A stretch of 64,000 bases of DNA, taken from assembly GCF_024494355.1 (NCBI RefSeq), contig NZ_JAKNQY010000006.1, forward strand, positions 1 to 64,000. Direction: 5' to 3'. Shown here in pieces: positions 33,565-42,988 of the stretch. Origin of the DNA: Pseudomonas sp. Q11 (lineage in GTDB: Bacteria; Pseudomonadota; Gammaproteobacteria; Pseudomonadales; Pseudomonadaceae). The notes beneath the pieces are model-generated. The model searched no databases. It was not told the DNA's origin and saw only the letters and a program-made list of their open reading frames with translations. Numbering within the stretch: position 1 is the stretch's first letter; the number at the start of each line of letters is the position of its first letter. A program made the position numbers and the translations under genes.

Positions 33565-34497
33565 ATGAATCAAAATAAAAAAGCAAACGCCTGGCGCTGT
33601 ACTTGGTTGACCTTGGGGCTGATCGGTGTGGGTGGCGCTGCCCATGGCACCGAAAACGGCGCGCCGACCACGGCGGTTGGGGTCTATGATTTCGGCGCGG
33701 GCATGATGCCGCCAGCCACGCCCTTTGGCACCGTCGGCCTGCGCACCGCGTTCTATTCGGCCAACGTGCAGAAGGACCGCCACGGCAAGTCCGTGGACAA
33801 CAATTTCTCCCTGGATGTGCTGTCCATCGGCGTCGCCTATATGCGCATGACCGATTACACCGTGCTGGGCGCCAAATATGGCTTCGGCACCGTGGTGCCG
33901 TTTTTCCAGATGGACGCTTCGGTACAGGTGCAGACGCCAATCGGTCCGCTGGATCTTGCGGCCGATCCGTTTCGCATGGCCGACATCCAGCTGTTGCCGG
34001 TGATCCTGCAGTGGACTCTCTCGCCCAACCTGTTCGTCAACACCCAGTTCCAGATCCAGGCACCGACTGGCGACTATGACAAGAATCGCCTGGTTTCGCC
34101 GGGGCTCAACCACTGGACCTTTTCGCCGATCCTCAACGCCACTTACATCTCCGACAGCGGTTTGGAAGTGTCTTCCAGTTTTGAAGTCGACATCAACACG
34201 CGCAATCGGGCCACTGACTACAAGAACGGTGTCGAGTACCGCCACGAATTCGCGGTGGGCCAACACGTCGGGCCATGGACTGTGGGCGTGGGCGGGTACT
34301 ACTACCGCCAGTTCAGCGATGACGATGCGCCGGGGCTGCAAGCGGGCAATCGCGCCCGGGTGATGGCCGTCGGGCCGGCGGTGAGCTACTTCAAGCCGGG
34401 TATGCCGCCTGTGTGGTTGCACGTCTACAAGGAGTTCGACGCGCGTAACCGTGCCGAGGGCTACACCACGGCGCTGCGCATTTCTCACAGTTTCTAA
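33565..34497 (+). CDS. Outer-membrane channel, phenol MetA/SphA-like
   Basis: A 310-residue secreted beta-barrel: signal peptide ending near HG (residue 27), then alternating strands typical of the Phenol_MetA_deg/SphA-like transporters (GVYDFGAGMMPPATPFGTVG near the N-terminus; TGDYDKNRLVSPGLNHWTF centrally) and a C-terminal strand ending in Phe. Start at 33565 has GGAGGGG as ribosome site; an in-frame ATG 15 nt earlier precedes it. It probably passes the operon's aromatic or amide substrate over the outer membrane. Confidence 0.8.
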   Translation: MNQNKKANAWRCTWLTLGLIGVGGAAHGTENGAPTTAVGVYDFGAGMMPPATPFGTVGLRTAFYSANVQKDRHGKSVDNNFSLDVLSIGVAYMRMTDYTVLGAKYGFGTVVPFFQMDASVQVQTPIGPLDLAADPFRMADIQLLPVILQWTLSPNLFVNTQFQIQAPTGDYDKNRLVSPGLNHWTFSPILNATYISDSGLEVSSSFEVDINTRNRATDYKNGVEYRHEFAVGQHVGPWTVGVGGYYYRQFSDDDAPGLQAGNRARVMAVGPAVSYFKPGMPPVWLHVYKEFDARNRAEGYTTALRISHSF

Positions 34498-34508
34498 GGG
34501 GGGCTCCC

Positions 34509-35768
34509 ATGAACCAATCAAGTTCCGTTTCAACAGCCGCAGCCCCGTCACGCCAGGCCACGGGTCGGCGTGAAGGACTGGTGCTGATGCTCGGCAGCAG
34601 CCTGACCATCATGGGCTCGGTGATGGTCGCACCTATCTTGCCCCGTTTGGGCGCCGAATTCGGCCCTATGGAACCGCGGGCCGATCTGCTGGTGCCGTTG
34701 GCGATCACCGGACCGGCCCTGACGATTGCCTTGTGCGCGCCGTTGGCCGGTTGGCTGGCGGACCGGGTCGGGCGCAAGGCTCTGCTGGTGATTGCGACGT
34801 TGCTCTACGCGGTGCTCGGCGCGCTGCCGGCGATGCTCGATAACCTGCCGGCGATTGTCGGCACCCGGTTGCTGTTCGGCTGCGCCGAGGCGGCGGTGAT
34901 GACCTGTTGCGCGACCCTTATTGCTGACTACTGGCACGGCGAAGAGCGCTTGCGCTATGTCAACCGGCAAGTGGTGACCATCGGCCTGGTGGGGGCGCTG
35001 TTCTTTGTGGTGGGCGGGGCGCTCGGGGAGCATTCGTGGCGCTCGCCGTTCCTTTTGTACCTGCTGCCATTGTTGCTGGTGCCCGCAATGATGAAGGTGC
35101 TGTGGGAGCCGTCGATGATCAGGCGGCCGAGGGCCGAGCAGCCAGCGGACGAATCGGGTCCGGCCAAGGTCGCGGTGCGGTCGCTGATGGTCGGTTACCT
35201 GATGATTCTGGGCGGCATGGTGCTGACCTTCATCGTGCCGATCCAGGCGCCGACGCTGTTGGTCAGCCTGGGCATCACCTCCAGCACGCTGATCGGCATG
35301 GCGGCAGGCTTGAGCCTGCTGGCGACCCTGGGCGGTTCGTTGATGTGGCCCTTGCTGCGCCGTCGCTTCGGCATTGCCGGTTGCAACGCGCTGTTGCTGA
35401 GTCTGATAGGGCTCGGGCTCTGGCTGCTGATGCGCGCCCAGAGCTACAACGCCGTGCTGGTGGCGGTCTTCATCCAGGGCCTGGGTTCCGGATTGCTGGT
35501 ACCCAACGTGATGGCTCCCGTGATGAATGCCTTGACCGCCAGCACCCGCGGTCGCGGGCTGGGAGGGTTCACCTCGTTTCTGTACATCGGCCAGTTCGTC
35601 AGTCCGCTGGTGGTGGCCTCTGTGGGCGCCTTCGCCAGCGATCTGCGCCAGTCGATCCAATGGCTGGCAGTCGCCAGTTTTGCCGCCGCGCTGCTCTGGA
35701 TCGCTGTCGGCCTGCGTACTCGAGGCCATGGTCAGGCGACCACTCTCGGCTCCCGTCAATCGTCATGA
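34509..35768 (+). CDS. MFS transporter
   Basis: A 419-residue major facilitator with about twelve membrane helices and the loop 2-3 motif GWLADRVGRKALL (GxxxDRxGR). It lies 11 bp after the channel gene and 17 bp before the amidase gene, so inner-membrane uptake of the amidase substrate is the simplest role; efflux cannot be excluded. AGGGGGG before the ATG forms the ribosome site. Confidence 0.88.
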   Translation: MNQSSSVSTAAAPSRQATGRREGLVLMLGSSLTIMGSVMVAPILPRLGAEFGPMEPRADLLVPLAITGPALTIALCAPLAGWLADRVGRKALLVIATLLYAVLGALPAMLDNLPAIVGTRLLFGCAEAAVMTCCATLIADYWHGEERLRYVNRQVVTIGLVGALFFVVGGALGEHSWRSPFLLYLLPLLLVPAMMKVLWEPSMIRRPRAEQPADESGPAKVAVRSLMVGYLMILGGMVLTFIVPIQAPTLLVSLGITSSTLIGMAAGLSLLATLGGSLMWPLLRRRFGIAGCNALLLSLIGLGLWLLMRAQSYNAVLVAVFIQGLGSGLLVPNVMAPVMNALTASTRGRGLGGFTSFLYIGQFVSPLVVASVGAFASDLRQSIQWLAVASFAAALLWIAVGLRTRGHGQATTLGSRQSS

Positions 35769-35785
35769 AACAAGGAATCTGAAGC

Positions 35786-37243
35786 ATGGGCATGCAAGAC
35801 ATCCACCACTTGATGGACAACGAAGACGCCAGCGCACTGGCCGAGTGGGTCAGGCGCGGCGAGATCCGCCCCGGCGAACTGCTGGAGGCGGCCATCGAAC
35901 GTCTTGAACGGGTCGAGCCGCAACTCAATGCCGTGGCCGAGCGGTTATACGATTCGGCACGGGAAGCGGCCAACACGCCTCAGGTCGGGCAGGGCCTGTT
36001 GGCGGGCGTACCGACGTTGATCAAGGACCTGTTTTCACCCGTTGCGGGTGCAGCGATGACCAACGGCTCACGCTCATTGGGCGATTTGCGGGCGGATTTC
36101 GAATCCGAAGTCGTCACCCGCTTGCGACGGGCGGGCTGTCAGGTGCTGGGCACCAGCACCTCACCGGAGTTCGGTACGTCGTACTCCACCGAATCTTCGC
36201 GTTTCGGCGCCACCCGAAACCCTTGGAGCACCCGGCATAGCGCCGGTGGTTCCAGCGGTGGTGCAGCAGCGCTGGTGGCGGCCCGGGTAGTGCCGTTCGC
36301 CCACGGTAACGATGGCGGCGGGTCGTTGCGGGTGCCGGCCTCTTGCTGCGGGGTATTCGGCTTCAAGCCCAGCCGCGGCCTGCTGCCGTCCGGGCCGATG
36401 GTCGGCGAGGGGTGGGCGGGGATGGGCACGCCCCATGCGATCACCTTGTCAGTGCGCGACAGCGCCGCGTTATTGGACGCCACCGCCGGAATGGATCTGG
36501 GAGCGCCCTATGCCGCGCCGGTCCAGACGTTGCCCTATGTGACGGCGTTGCAGCGCGATCCGCAACCGTTGCGCATTGCCCTGGTGGAGCAACTCGGTCC
36601 CTGGCCGACATCGCCACAAAGCCTGAAGGCCGTAGGCGAGGCGGCGCGGTTGTGTGAATCCCTGGGTCACCGTGTCGAACCGGTCACCCTGCCGGTGGTA
36701 CTGCCGGAGTTTCTCGACCAGGTCTTCACTATCATCGGGGCAAGCACTCGCCATTACGTTGACCTGCTGGGCCAGATGCGCGGATCCGCGGTACAGGCCG
36801 AGGAACTGGAGGTGCGCACCCGGATCATCCTGCGGGACAAGGGCAACGTCAGCGGCGCCCAGTACGCGGCCGCAGTGGAATGGATTCATGCCCTGGGCCG
36901 GCAACTGGCGATGTTCATGCACGATTACGACCTGATCCTCACCCCGGTCCTGGCCCGTGAACCGGTACCGATTGGCGAGCTGGACGTTGAGGACGTGTGT
37001 ATGAGCCTCGACCAACTGGTGGAGCGCTACCACAGCTACTCGCCATTCACCGCGCTGTTCAATGCCAGCGGCCAGCCGGCGATGTCCGTGCCGTTGTCCT
37101 GGAGCAGCAATGGCCTGCCGATGGGCGCGCACTTCGCCGGTCGCTTTGGCGAAGAAAGCACCTTGCTGGCCCTGGCCGCGCAACTGGAACGCGCTCAGCC
37201 GTGGCGTGGCCGGGTGCCCGCGGTGAACGCTTGTCGTGGTTGA
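35786..37243 (+). CDS. Amidase signature family hydrolase
   Basis: A 485-residue amidase signature enzyme. The Ser-cisSer-Lys triad is visible: K80 in GVPTLIKDLF and the serines in HSAGGSSGGAAALVAARVVP. GNDGGGSLRVPASCCGVFGFKPSRG is the family core. It hydrolyses a carboxamide to acid and ammonia; the actual amide is not known. It ends the channel-MFS-amidase operon. Confidence 0.92.
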   Translation: MGMQDIHHLMDNEDASALAEWVRRGEIRPGELLEAAIERLERVEPQLNAVAERLYDSAREAANTPQVGQGLLAGVPTLIKDLFSPVAGAAMTNGSRSLGDLRADFESEVVTRLRRAGCQVLGTSTSPEFGTSYSTESSRFGATRNPWSTRHSAGGSSGGAAALVAARVVPFAHGNDGGGSLRVPASCCGVFGFKPSRGLLPSGPMVGEGWAGMGTPHAITLSVRDSAALLDATAGMDLGAPYAAPVQTLPYVTALQRDPQPLRIALVEQLGPWPTSPQSLKAVGEAARLCESLGHRVEPVTLPVVLPEFLDQVFTIIGASTRHYVDLLGQMRGSAVQAEELEVRTRIILRDKGNVSGAQYAAAVEWIHALGRQLAMFMHDYDLILTPVLAREPVPIGELDVEDVCMSLDQLVERYHSYSPFTALFNASGQPAMSVPLSWSSNGLPMGAHFAGRFGEESTLLALAAQLERAQPWRGRVPAVNACRG

Positions 37244-37349
37244 ATGCGGCGATGTTTCAATAAAGTGAAGCGGGCCGGCTCGAAGAACGGCACATCCAGC
37301 GTCGATGGGTCGCCGATCTCGATGCCTGATCGGGCCCGCTTCCCACCAT

Positions 37350-37784
37350 TCAGCCGTGCCCCACCCGAAAGCGCTGATCAAAATCCTCCGCCAACTGCGC
37401 CAGGGTGATGCTGCCCAAACGCTTGAGCAGCAACGCCTGGGCCTCATCGAATGCATCCGTCAGCGCTGCATTCACCGCTTGTTCCACCAGGCACTGCGGG
37501 TGATCGGTGGACAGGCCAATGGCAAAAATCGACGTGCTGCCCAAGGCCTGATGGATGTCGAGCAAGGTCATCTCTGCCAGGGATTTGCTCAGCGTCCAGC
37601 CGCCGCGATGGCCTTTCTCTGACGTGACGTAGCCCTGTTCCTTGAGCAGCGCCATGGTCCGGCGCACCACCACAGGGTTAGTGCCGAGCATCTGCGCGAT
37701 GGTGTCGGACGTGGCGGATTGCTGGTGACGGTCCATGTGGATGAGTACATGAAGCATGCGGGACAGGCGAGTGTCGTTTCTCAT
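37350..37784 (-). CDS. Rrf2 family transcriptional regulator
   Basis: A 144-residue Rrf2-type winged-helix protein (HVLIHMDRHQQSATSDTIAQ; GTNPVVVRRTMALLKEQGYV; GHRGGWTLSKSLAEMTLLDI). It has only one cysteine (HPQCLVEQAV), so it does not carry the three-Cys Fe-S set of IscR or NsrR and may be a simple redox or ligand sensor. It is divergent from the thioredoxin-reductase-like gene at 37931, its likely target. Start at 37784 gives the normal family length. Confidence 0.9.
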   Translation of the reverse strand: MRNDTRLSRMLHVLIHMDRHQQSATSDTIAQMLGTNPVVVRRTMALLKEQGYVTSEKGHRGGWTLSKSLAEMTLLDIHQALGSTSIFAIGLSTDHPQCLVEQAVNAALTDAFDEAQALLLKRLGSITLAQLAEDFDQRFRVGHG

Positions 37785-37930
37785 GGTAACGGCGTTGTTC
37801 TGTTGTTGAGACGGGGCTGAGTATCGCCTGTAATTGCAAAAGTTACGAGATCGTTGACAGGGGCTTTTCAAGGAACTTACGATGTGTCGAGACTTTAGCG
37901 GTTCTTCGAAAACCACCTTGGAGAGAGACC

Positions 37931-38824
37931 ATGGGCTACGACGTCATCATTACAGGCGGCAGTTACGCGGGTATGTCGGCAGGACTTCAACTGGCACGGG
38001 CCCGGCGAAAGGTGCTGGTGATCGATGGCGGACAACGCCGCAACCGGTTCGCCGCGACTTCCCATGGTTTTCTCGGACAGGACGGCCGCGCGCCCGCTGA
38101 CATCGCCGAGGATGCCCGTGCCCAGCTCATGGCGTATCCGACGGTGGAGTGGGTCTCGGACACCGTGGTCCAGGCCCGCAAGGAGGAGGGCGGCTTCACC
38201 CTGGAAACCGCCCGCGGGCAACGTTTCAATGCCCAACGCTTGCTGTTGGCCACCGGGGTGATCGATGACTTGCCGGCGGTGCAAGGGCTGGCTGAGCGTT
38301 GGGGCAAAAGCGTGTTCCACTGTCCTTACTGCCACGGCTATGAGTTGGACCAGGGGCCGATCGGCGTGCTGGCAACGTCGCCAATGTCGCTGCACCACGC
38401 CTTGATGCTTCCCGACTGGGGGCCGACGACGTTCTTCACCAATGGCGTATTCGAGCCGGACCCGGAGCAGCGGGCCAGCCTGGAGCTACGTGGGGTGACG
38501 CTGGAGGCCGAACCGGTCGAGCGCATTGAAGGCGAGCGGGCGAATGTGGTTCTGGAAGGCGGGCGGGTGGTCGCCATTGATGGTCTGTTCGTCTTGCCCC
38601 GTACCCGCGTGGGCAGCTCGTTGGCCGCCTCTCTGGGGTGTGAATTCGAGGACGGCCCGCTCGGCGCCTTCATCCAGACTGACATGACCCGGGAAACCAG
38701 CGTGCCGGGGGTGTTTGCCTGTGGTGATGCGGCCATGCCGTTCGGCTCGGTGGCACTGTCCGTGGGCGATGGCGTGCGGGCGGGATCGGGCGTGCACCGA
38801 TCGTTGATCTTCGGCGCACACTGA
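37931..38824 (+). CDS. Thioredoxin-reductase-like NAD(P)/FAD oxidoreductase
   Basis: A 297-residue two-domain flavoprotein: FAD motif ITGGSYAGMSAGLQLA at 7-22, redox motif CPYC in FHCPYCHGYE near 134, and terminal FAD motif GVFACGDAA. It resembles the thioredoxin reductase fold, though many such proteins paired with Rrf2 regulators reduce other partners. It begins 146 bp from the divergent Rrf2 gene, with GGAGAG 8 nt upstream of ATG. Confidence 0.9.
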   Translation: MGYDVIITGGSYAGMSAGLQLARARRKVLVIDGGQRRNRFAATSHGFLGQDGRAPADIAEDARAQLMAYPTVEWVSDTVVQARKEEGGFTLETARGQRFNAQRLLLATGVIDDLPAVQGLAERWGKSVFHCPYCHGYELDQGPIGVLATSPMSLHHALMLPDWGPTTFFTNGVFEPDPEQRASLELRGVTLEAEPVERIEGERANVVLEGGRVVAIDGLFVLPRTRVGSSLAASLGCEFEDGPLGAFIQTDMTRETSVPGVFACGDAAMPFGSVALSVGDGVRAGSGVHRSLIFGAH

Positions 38825-38847
38825 AAACCCGTTCCCCGCCCTGAACC

Positions 38848-40155
38848 CTAAACCTGTACCGCCCCGGTCGCCACGGCGAAGGCGAGCATCACCAGGCTGA
38901 CGCCCCAGGCCCAGAAAAAGGTGTAGGCCATGTGTTTGCGTAACTCCACGCCGGACAATGCCAGGGCCAGGTATACGCTGGGCACGACCGGGCTGATGGA
39001 GAAACCGGTGTTTTCACCGATCAGCATGGCCCGGGCAACGGCCTCGAGGGGGACACCCGCGGCCGCGGCGACGTCCCTGATCACCGGCAACAGCGCAAAG
39101 TAGTAGGCGTCCGGTGAAAAGATCATCCCCAGGGGGACGCCAAAGAACCCGACGATCACGTGCAGGTACTGGGCGGAGCCGCCAGGCAGAAAGTCGATCA
39201 GTGCCAAGGCCATGCCATCGGACATTTTGGCTCCGGACAGCACACCCAGCAACACGGCGGCGGCCATCATCACCAGCACCATTTGCAGCGCGTCGGATGC
39301 GTGGGCCTTGAGGCGTTCGGCCTGGGCATCCAGGGAAGGGAAGTTCAACGGCAGGGCGATGCCCAATCCCACCATGAAACAGGCATACAGGGGGAAGATG
39401 CCGGTGAACAGGCAAGCCAGGATCGCGCTGGTCAGGGCTACGTTCAGCCAGTACCGCAGGTCCCGGGGCGAGAGGCCGAACTCGCGACCTTCGGTGGGCA
39501 GGCTGTCCAGATCGACGCTGGCGGCCGCTCCCAATGACATCGGTCGACGGCGTTGGGCTCGCGAGCCCAGCACTGTCGCCACCAGCAACATGCAAACCAG
39601 CCCCACCAACTGCACCGGCAGCAAACCTAGCCAAAGCTCGGTGGCATCAAGCCCGGATACTGCCGCGGCCCGGGCAGTGGTGCCGCCCCAAGGCACCATG
39701 TTGATCACTCCGGCGGTGGTGCCCACCAGGCACAACAACATTGCTGGATTCATGTTCAGGCGCTTGTACAACGGCAGCAGCGCCGGAATGGTCAGCAAAA
39801 ATGTCGCGGCGCCCACCCCGTCCAGATGCACCACGGACGTCACCAGCACCGTGACCAGTGCCACGGCCAGCGGTTTGCCGCCGGTGCTGCGGATCAGCAG
39901 GTTGACCAGCGGGTCGAACAGCCCGCGATCACGCATGATCCCGAAGAACAGAATGGCAAACAGAAACAGCGCGGCGGTAGGGGCTACGGTGATCAGCCCG
40001 GCCTTGATGAATTCGCCGATTTGTCCGGGGTTGAAACCGGCCAGCAGGCAAGCGGCGACGGGAAGGGTGGTGAACGCGACGACGGGACTGATCCTGCGCA
40101 GCAAAATCAGCCCGATGATGACCAGCATCATCAAAAAACCCAACGTTGTAATCAT
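38848..40155 (-). CDS. CitMHS family citrate/tricarboxylate transporter
   Basis: A 435-residue membrane protein with about twelve hydrophobic segments (TLGFLMMLVIIGLILLRRIS at the start; VVPSVYLALALSGVELRKHM near the end), matching the CitMHS metal-citrate:H+ symporters. It lies 50 bp downstream of two AtuA-type genes in one direction, so its cargo is probably the carboxylic acid broken down by them. Confidence 0.87.
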   Translation of the reverse strand: MITTLGFLMMLVIIGLILLRRISPVVAFTTLPVAACLLAGFNPGQIGEFIKAGLITVAPTAALFLFAILFFGIMRDRGLFDPLVNLLIRSTGGKPLAVALVTVLVTSVVHLDGVGAATFLLTIPALLPLYKRLNMNPAMLLCLVGTTAGVINMVPWGGTTARAAAVSGLDATELWLGLLPVQLVGLVCMLLVATVLGSRAQRRRPMSLGAAASVDLDSLPTEGREFGLSPRDLRYWLNVALTSAILACLFTGIFPLYACFMVGLGIALPLNFPSLDAQAERLKAHASDALQMVLVMMAAAVLLGVLSGAKMSDGMALALIDFLPGGSAQYLHVIVGFFGVPLGMIFSPDAYYFALLPVIRDVAAAAGVPLEAVARAMLIGENTGFSISPVVPSVYLALALSGVELRKHMAYTFFWAWGVSLVMLAFAVATGAVQV

Positions 40156-40205
40156 GGTGCAGCCTCTCTTTTTATTGTTGTCGACGGGACGGGCGCGCGA
40201 GTCTT

Positions 40206-40529
40206 TCAGCCCTGTGGTCGGGGCAGGCGCAGGGACAGGAGCAGATAACTCAAACTTTTGCCATGGCGATCAAGGCCGCAACTGAGGTTTACGCCGCCTT
40301 CCAGGGCGTCTTCGAGGACGAAATTCAGTGCATGCAGGTTCGGCAGTTCATAGCGATGCACCTTGGCAGGCTGGCGTGTGGCGAATTGCTCGGCGACTCG
40401 TTCGCAGGTCAATTCGCGCAGCAACCATGGGTAGTGCGCCGGATCGAGGGGAAATACCGCAATGCTGAGGATATTGCCTTTGTCTCCGGCACGCGCGTGG
40501 GCGAAGTCGGCGAGGGTGACCAGGTTCAT
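40206..40529 (-). CDS. AtuA-associated ferredoxin-fold protein
   Basis: A 107-residue protein (LVTLADFAHARAGDKGNILS; FVLEDALEGGVNLSCGLDRH) matching the small domain that is fused to or follows AtuA-like proteins. It has no Fe-S cysteine set; the name reflects the fold. Start and upstream stop overlap as TGATG at 40527-40531, so it is likely a subunit of a complex with the preceding gene product. Confidence 0.82.
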   Translation of the reverse strand: MNLVTLADFAHARAGDKGNILSIAVFPLDPAHYPWLLRELTCERVAEQFATRQPAKVHRYELPNLHALNFVLEDALEGGVNLSCGLDRHGKSLSYLLLSLRLPRPQG

Positions 40530-41875
40530 CAGTACCACTCCAGGGTCGTGTGAATTTCGCTGCGCGGCAGCAGGAAGCTGCGGGTGGTGACGGCTTCAGC
40601 GAGGTGCCGGCGAACACCTCCACCGCCGGCCGGACCGTTGGTGTAAAGCGACTCCACCTCAGCTAACAGGGTCTGGACCATCGCCTGGTCGGTATGGGTC
40701 AGGCCGACGCGCACACGCACATCGTCGAGGGCCGGCGCCAGCGCCAGTCTTTGTTCCAGATAGCGGCCACTGTGGTCATTGAACAGACTGGCGACACCCG
40801 ACAAATCGATCCACGGCTGTATGCCTGGCGCCAACCGGTCGAAACGCTGCAGCAGAATCTCCCGGGCCAGGGCGGCACGGGCCACGGCACCGGGACCGGC
40901 ATAGGAAATTTCCGCTTCGCCGAACCAGAGACCACGCACACCAGCCAAGCCCTTGAGCGTATCGGGGCGCGGATGGCCCAGCAGGCCGCTGATCTCAACG
41001 CGGTCATCACCCAGGTCCCGGACGCGGGCCTGACCCAGGTCCAGCACCACATCCGGGGTCAGATAGCGGCGCGGATCATGCACCTCATAAAGCAATTGTT
41101 CCTTGACTGTTTGCTCGCTGACACGCCCTCCGCAGCCCCGGGTTTTACCAATGATCAAGCGCCCATCCTGATGGATTTCGGCAATCGGACAACCGAGGTT
41201 CGCCGGGTCCGGGATCTCTTTGATCCCAGGATGGGCAAAGTACCCGCCGGTGACCTGGGTGCAGCATTCCAGCAAATGCCCGGTCGCGGTGGCGATGGCC
41301 ATCTTCTGCCAGTCATCGGCAGCCCAGCCCAGCCCATGGCGAATTGCGCCCACCGCCAGCGAAGGATCGGCCACTCGCCCGCACAGCACGATGCCGGCAC
41401 CTTCTTGCAGCGCCGTATGAATGCCGTCGGCACCGGTGTAGACATTGACCGACACCACATCTGCCGGGGCCAGGGGCAGCCATTGCTTGAAGCGCGGCGT
41501 GGCTTCTTCCAGCAGGTCATCGCCCAGTACGCAGGCAATTTTCAATGTCGGATAGCGTCCTGCCAAGGTTGCCCGCAGGCGCTGTGCGGCGGCTCTGGGG
41601 TTGGCTGCACCACCGTTGGTAATGATGGGGATGCCGGCTTCGATACACACATCCAGCATCGGCTCGAGGAAATCGAACAGGCGCGAGGCGTATCCGGCTT
41701 GGGGATCGAGCCCTCTGCGCAGCTGCGCTTCGGCCAGTGTCCGTTCGGCCAGCAGTTCCAGCATGATGTAGCGCTGACCGTTTCGTTGCGCCAGATCCTG
41801 GGCCAGGCGCAAGGCGGCGTCTGGGCGGTCATTGGCGAAACCGGCGCCGCATCCGACGAGAATTGTTTTTGTCAT
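40529..41875 (-). CDS. AtuA family (DUF1446) acyclic terpene utilization-like protein
   Basis: A 448-residue protein of the AtuA family: ILVGCGAGFANDRPDAALRL at the start, ITNGGAANPRAAAQRLRATL, VYTGADGIHTALQEGAGIVL and GYFAHPGIKEIPDPANLGCP. AtuA is needed for citronellol/geranyl use in P. aeruginosa, but many homologues with a citrate-type transporter serve other acids. ATG at 41875 is preferred to 41887. It is divergent from a LysR gene, which probably controls it. Confidence 0.85.
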   Translation of the reverse strand: MTKTILVGCGAGFANDRPDAALRLAQDLAQRNGQRYIMLELLAERTLAEAQLRRGLDPQAGYASRLFDFLEPMLDVCIEAGIPIITNGGAANPRAAAQRLRATLAGRYPTLKIACVLGDDLLEEATPRFKQWLPLAPADVVSVNVYTGADGIHTALQEGAGIVLCGRVADPSLAVGAIRHGLGWAADDWQKMAIATATGHLLECCTQVTGGYFAHPGIKEIPDPANLGCPIAEIHQDGRLIIGKTRGCGGRVSEQTVKEQLLYEVHDPRRYLTPDVVLDLGQARVRDLGDDRVEISGLLGHPRPDTLKGLAGVRGLWFGEAEISYAGPGAVARAALAREILLQRFDRLAPGIQPWIDLSGVASLFNDHSGRYLEQRLALAPALDDVRVRVGLTHTDQAMVQTLLAEVESLYTNGPAGGGGVRRHLAEAVTTRSFLLPRSEIHTTLEWY

Positions 41876-41976
41876 GTCCGTTTCCACTGATGGGATGGCC
41901 CATAGTGGCGGGCATGGATTGTTCTGTGAATTTTAAAGGTAGAATCAATTGATCCATTATTTTTATAAGTGCGGCC

Positions 41977-42852
41977 ATGAACGTTTCTTTCCGGCAGCTT
42001 CGTGCCTTTATCCTGATCGCTGAAACCTCAAGCTTCACTCGCACCGCTGAACAGCTTCACCTGTCCCAACCGGCGCTGAGCTACAGCATCCGCAAACTGG
42101 AAGAGACCATGGGGTTGCAGTTGCTGGCGCGTAACACCCGCAGTGTCGAGTTGACGCTGGCCGGCGAACACTTCCTGCCCCAGGCCAGGCGCATGCTCAG
42201 GGATATGGACGATGCCGTACGGGACGCCCGCGACACCCTCAGCCTGAGTCGCGGCTCCCTTCGCCTGGCGGCACTGCCCACGGCGGCCGCTTCGTTCCTG
42301 CCAGTCGTCATCGCCTCGTTCCAGCGCGTACACCCCGGTGTACGGGTGAGCGTATTGGATGGCCGGGCCGGCGAGATCATGGGTTGGGTGCAGCGCGGCG
42401 AGGTGGACGCGGGCATTACCTCGTTACCCGACGACCTGTCCGGGCTCAGCTTCGAGCGTCTGTTGGATGACAATCTGGTGTTGCTGACCCACAAGGATCA
42501 TCAGCGCGACAGCCTGGACGACTGGAAGCGCAGGCCCTACATCGCCCTGACCCCCGACACCAGCATCCGCCCCTTGGCCGACGCAGCGTTGCGCTATCTG
42601 AACGTCGAGCCTGAGCCCGCCTGGGAGGTGGCGCACATGAGCACTGCGACTGCGCTTGTGCGCGAAGGGTTGGGGTTCTCCCTGCTGCCGGCCAGTTGCA
42701 CGGCGGTGTTCAATATTGGTGAGCAGTGTGCGGTGATTGCCATCGACCAGCCCGGCAAGCGGTCGATCGGCCTGTTGCAACGCAAGCCAGTGGCCCAGTC
42801 ACCGTCGCTGAGCCACTTCATGCTCCATTTGCGGCAAACGTTGCGCCAATAA
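41977..42852 (+). CDS. LysR-type regulator of the AtuA-CitMHS operon
   Basis: A 291-residue LysR protein with a typical HTH (FRQLRAFILIAETSSFTRTA; QPALSYSIRKLEETMGLQLL) and effector domain. The divergent start sites are 101 bp apart across an AT-rich spacer, the classic LysR arrangement, so the AtuA operon is its likely target. Confidence 0.9.
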   Translation: MNVSFRQLRAFILIAETSSFTRTAEQLHLSQPALSYSIRKLEETMGLQLLARNTRSVELTLAGEHFLPQARRMLRDMDDAVRDARDTLSLSRGSLRLAALPTAAASFLPVVIASFQRVHPGVRVSVLDGRAGEIMGWVQRGEVDAGITSLPDDLSGLSFERLLDDNLVLLTHKDHQRDSLDDWKRRPYIALTPDTSIRPLADAALRYLNVEPEPAWEVAHMSTATALVREGLGFSLLPASCTAVFNIGEQCAVIAIDQPGKRSIGLLQRKPVAQSPSLSHFMLHLRQTLRQ

Positions 42853-42868
42853 TGACAGTTCCGTCGTC

Positions 42869-42949
42869 ATCGCGAGCAGGCTCGCTCCCACAGATTGTTC
42901 CATTTCGTGTTCGTCATAGAACCCTTGTGGGAGCGAGCCTGCTCGCGAT
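42869..42949. repeat. Inverted REP pair (GGGAGCGAGCCTGCTCGCG family)
   Basis: Two opposite copies of the GTGGGAGCGAGCCTGCTCGCGA element at 42869-42893 and 42926-42949 between the convergent LysR and CAP-domain genes, forming a REP doublet. Confidence 0.85.
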
Positions 42950-42988
42950 AGCGGGATTCGCGTCAGTGCCAGGCGATCTGGGTAACCA

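Noticed and set aside
37268..37341. Inverted repeat AAGCGGGCC / GGCCCGCTT after the amidase gene
   Set aside because: Arms are 56 nt apart with no T tract; not convincing as a terminator or mobile-element end.
29728..39770. Single TGTACA-type hexamers inside coding regions (for example near 29730 and 39765)
   Set aside because: No second half site at 12 bp and located within genes; chance matches, unlike the two promoter sites.
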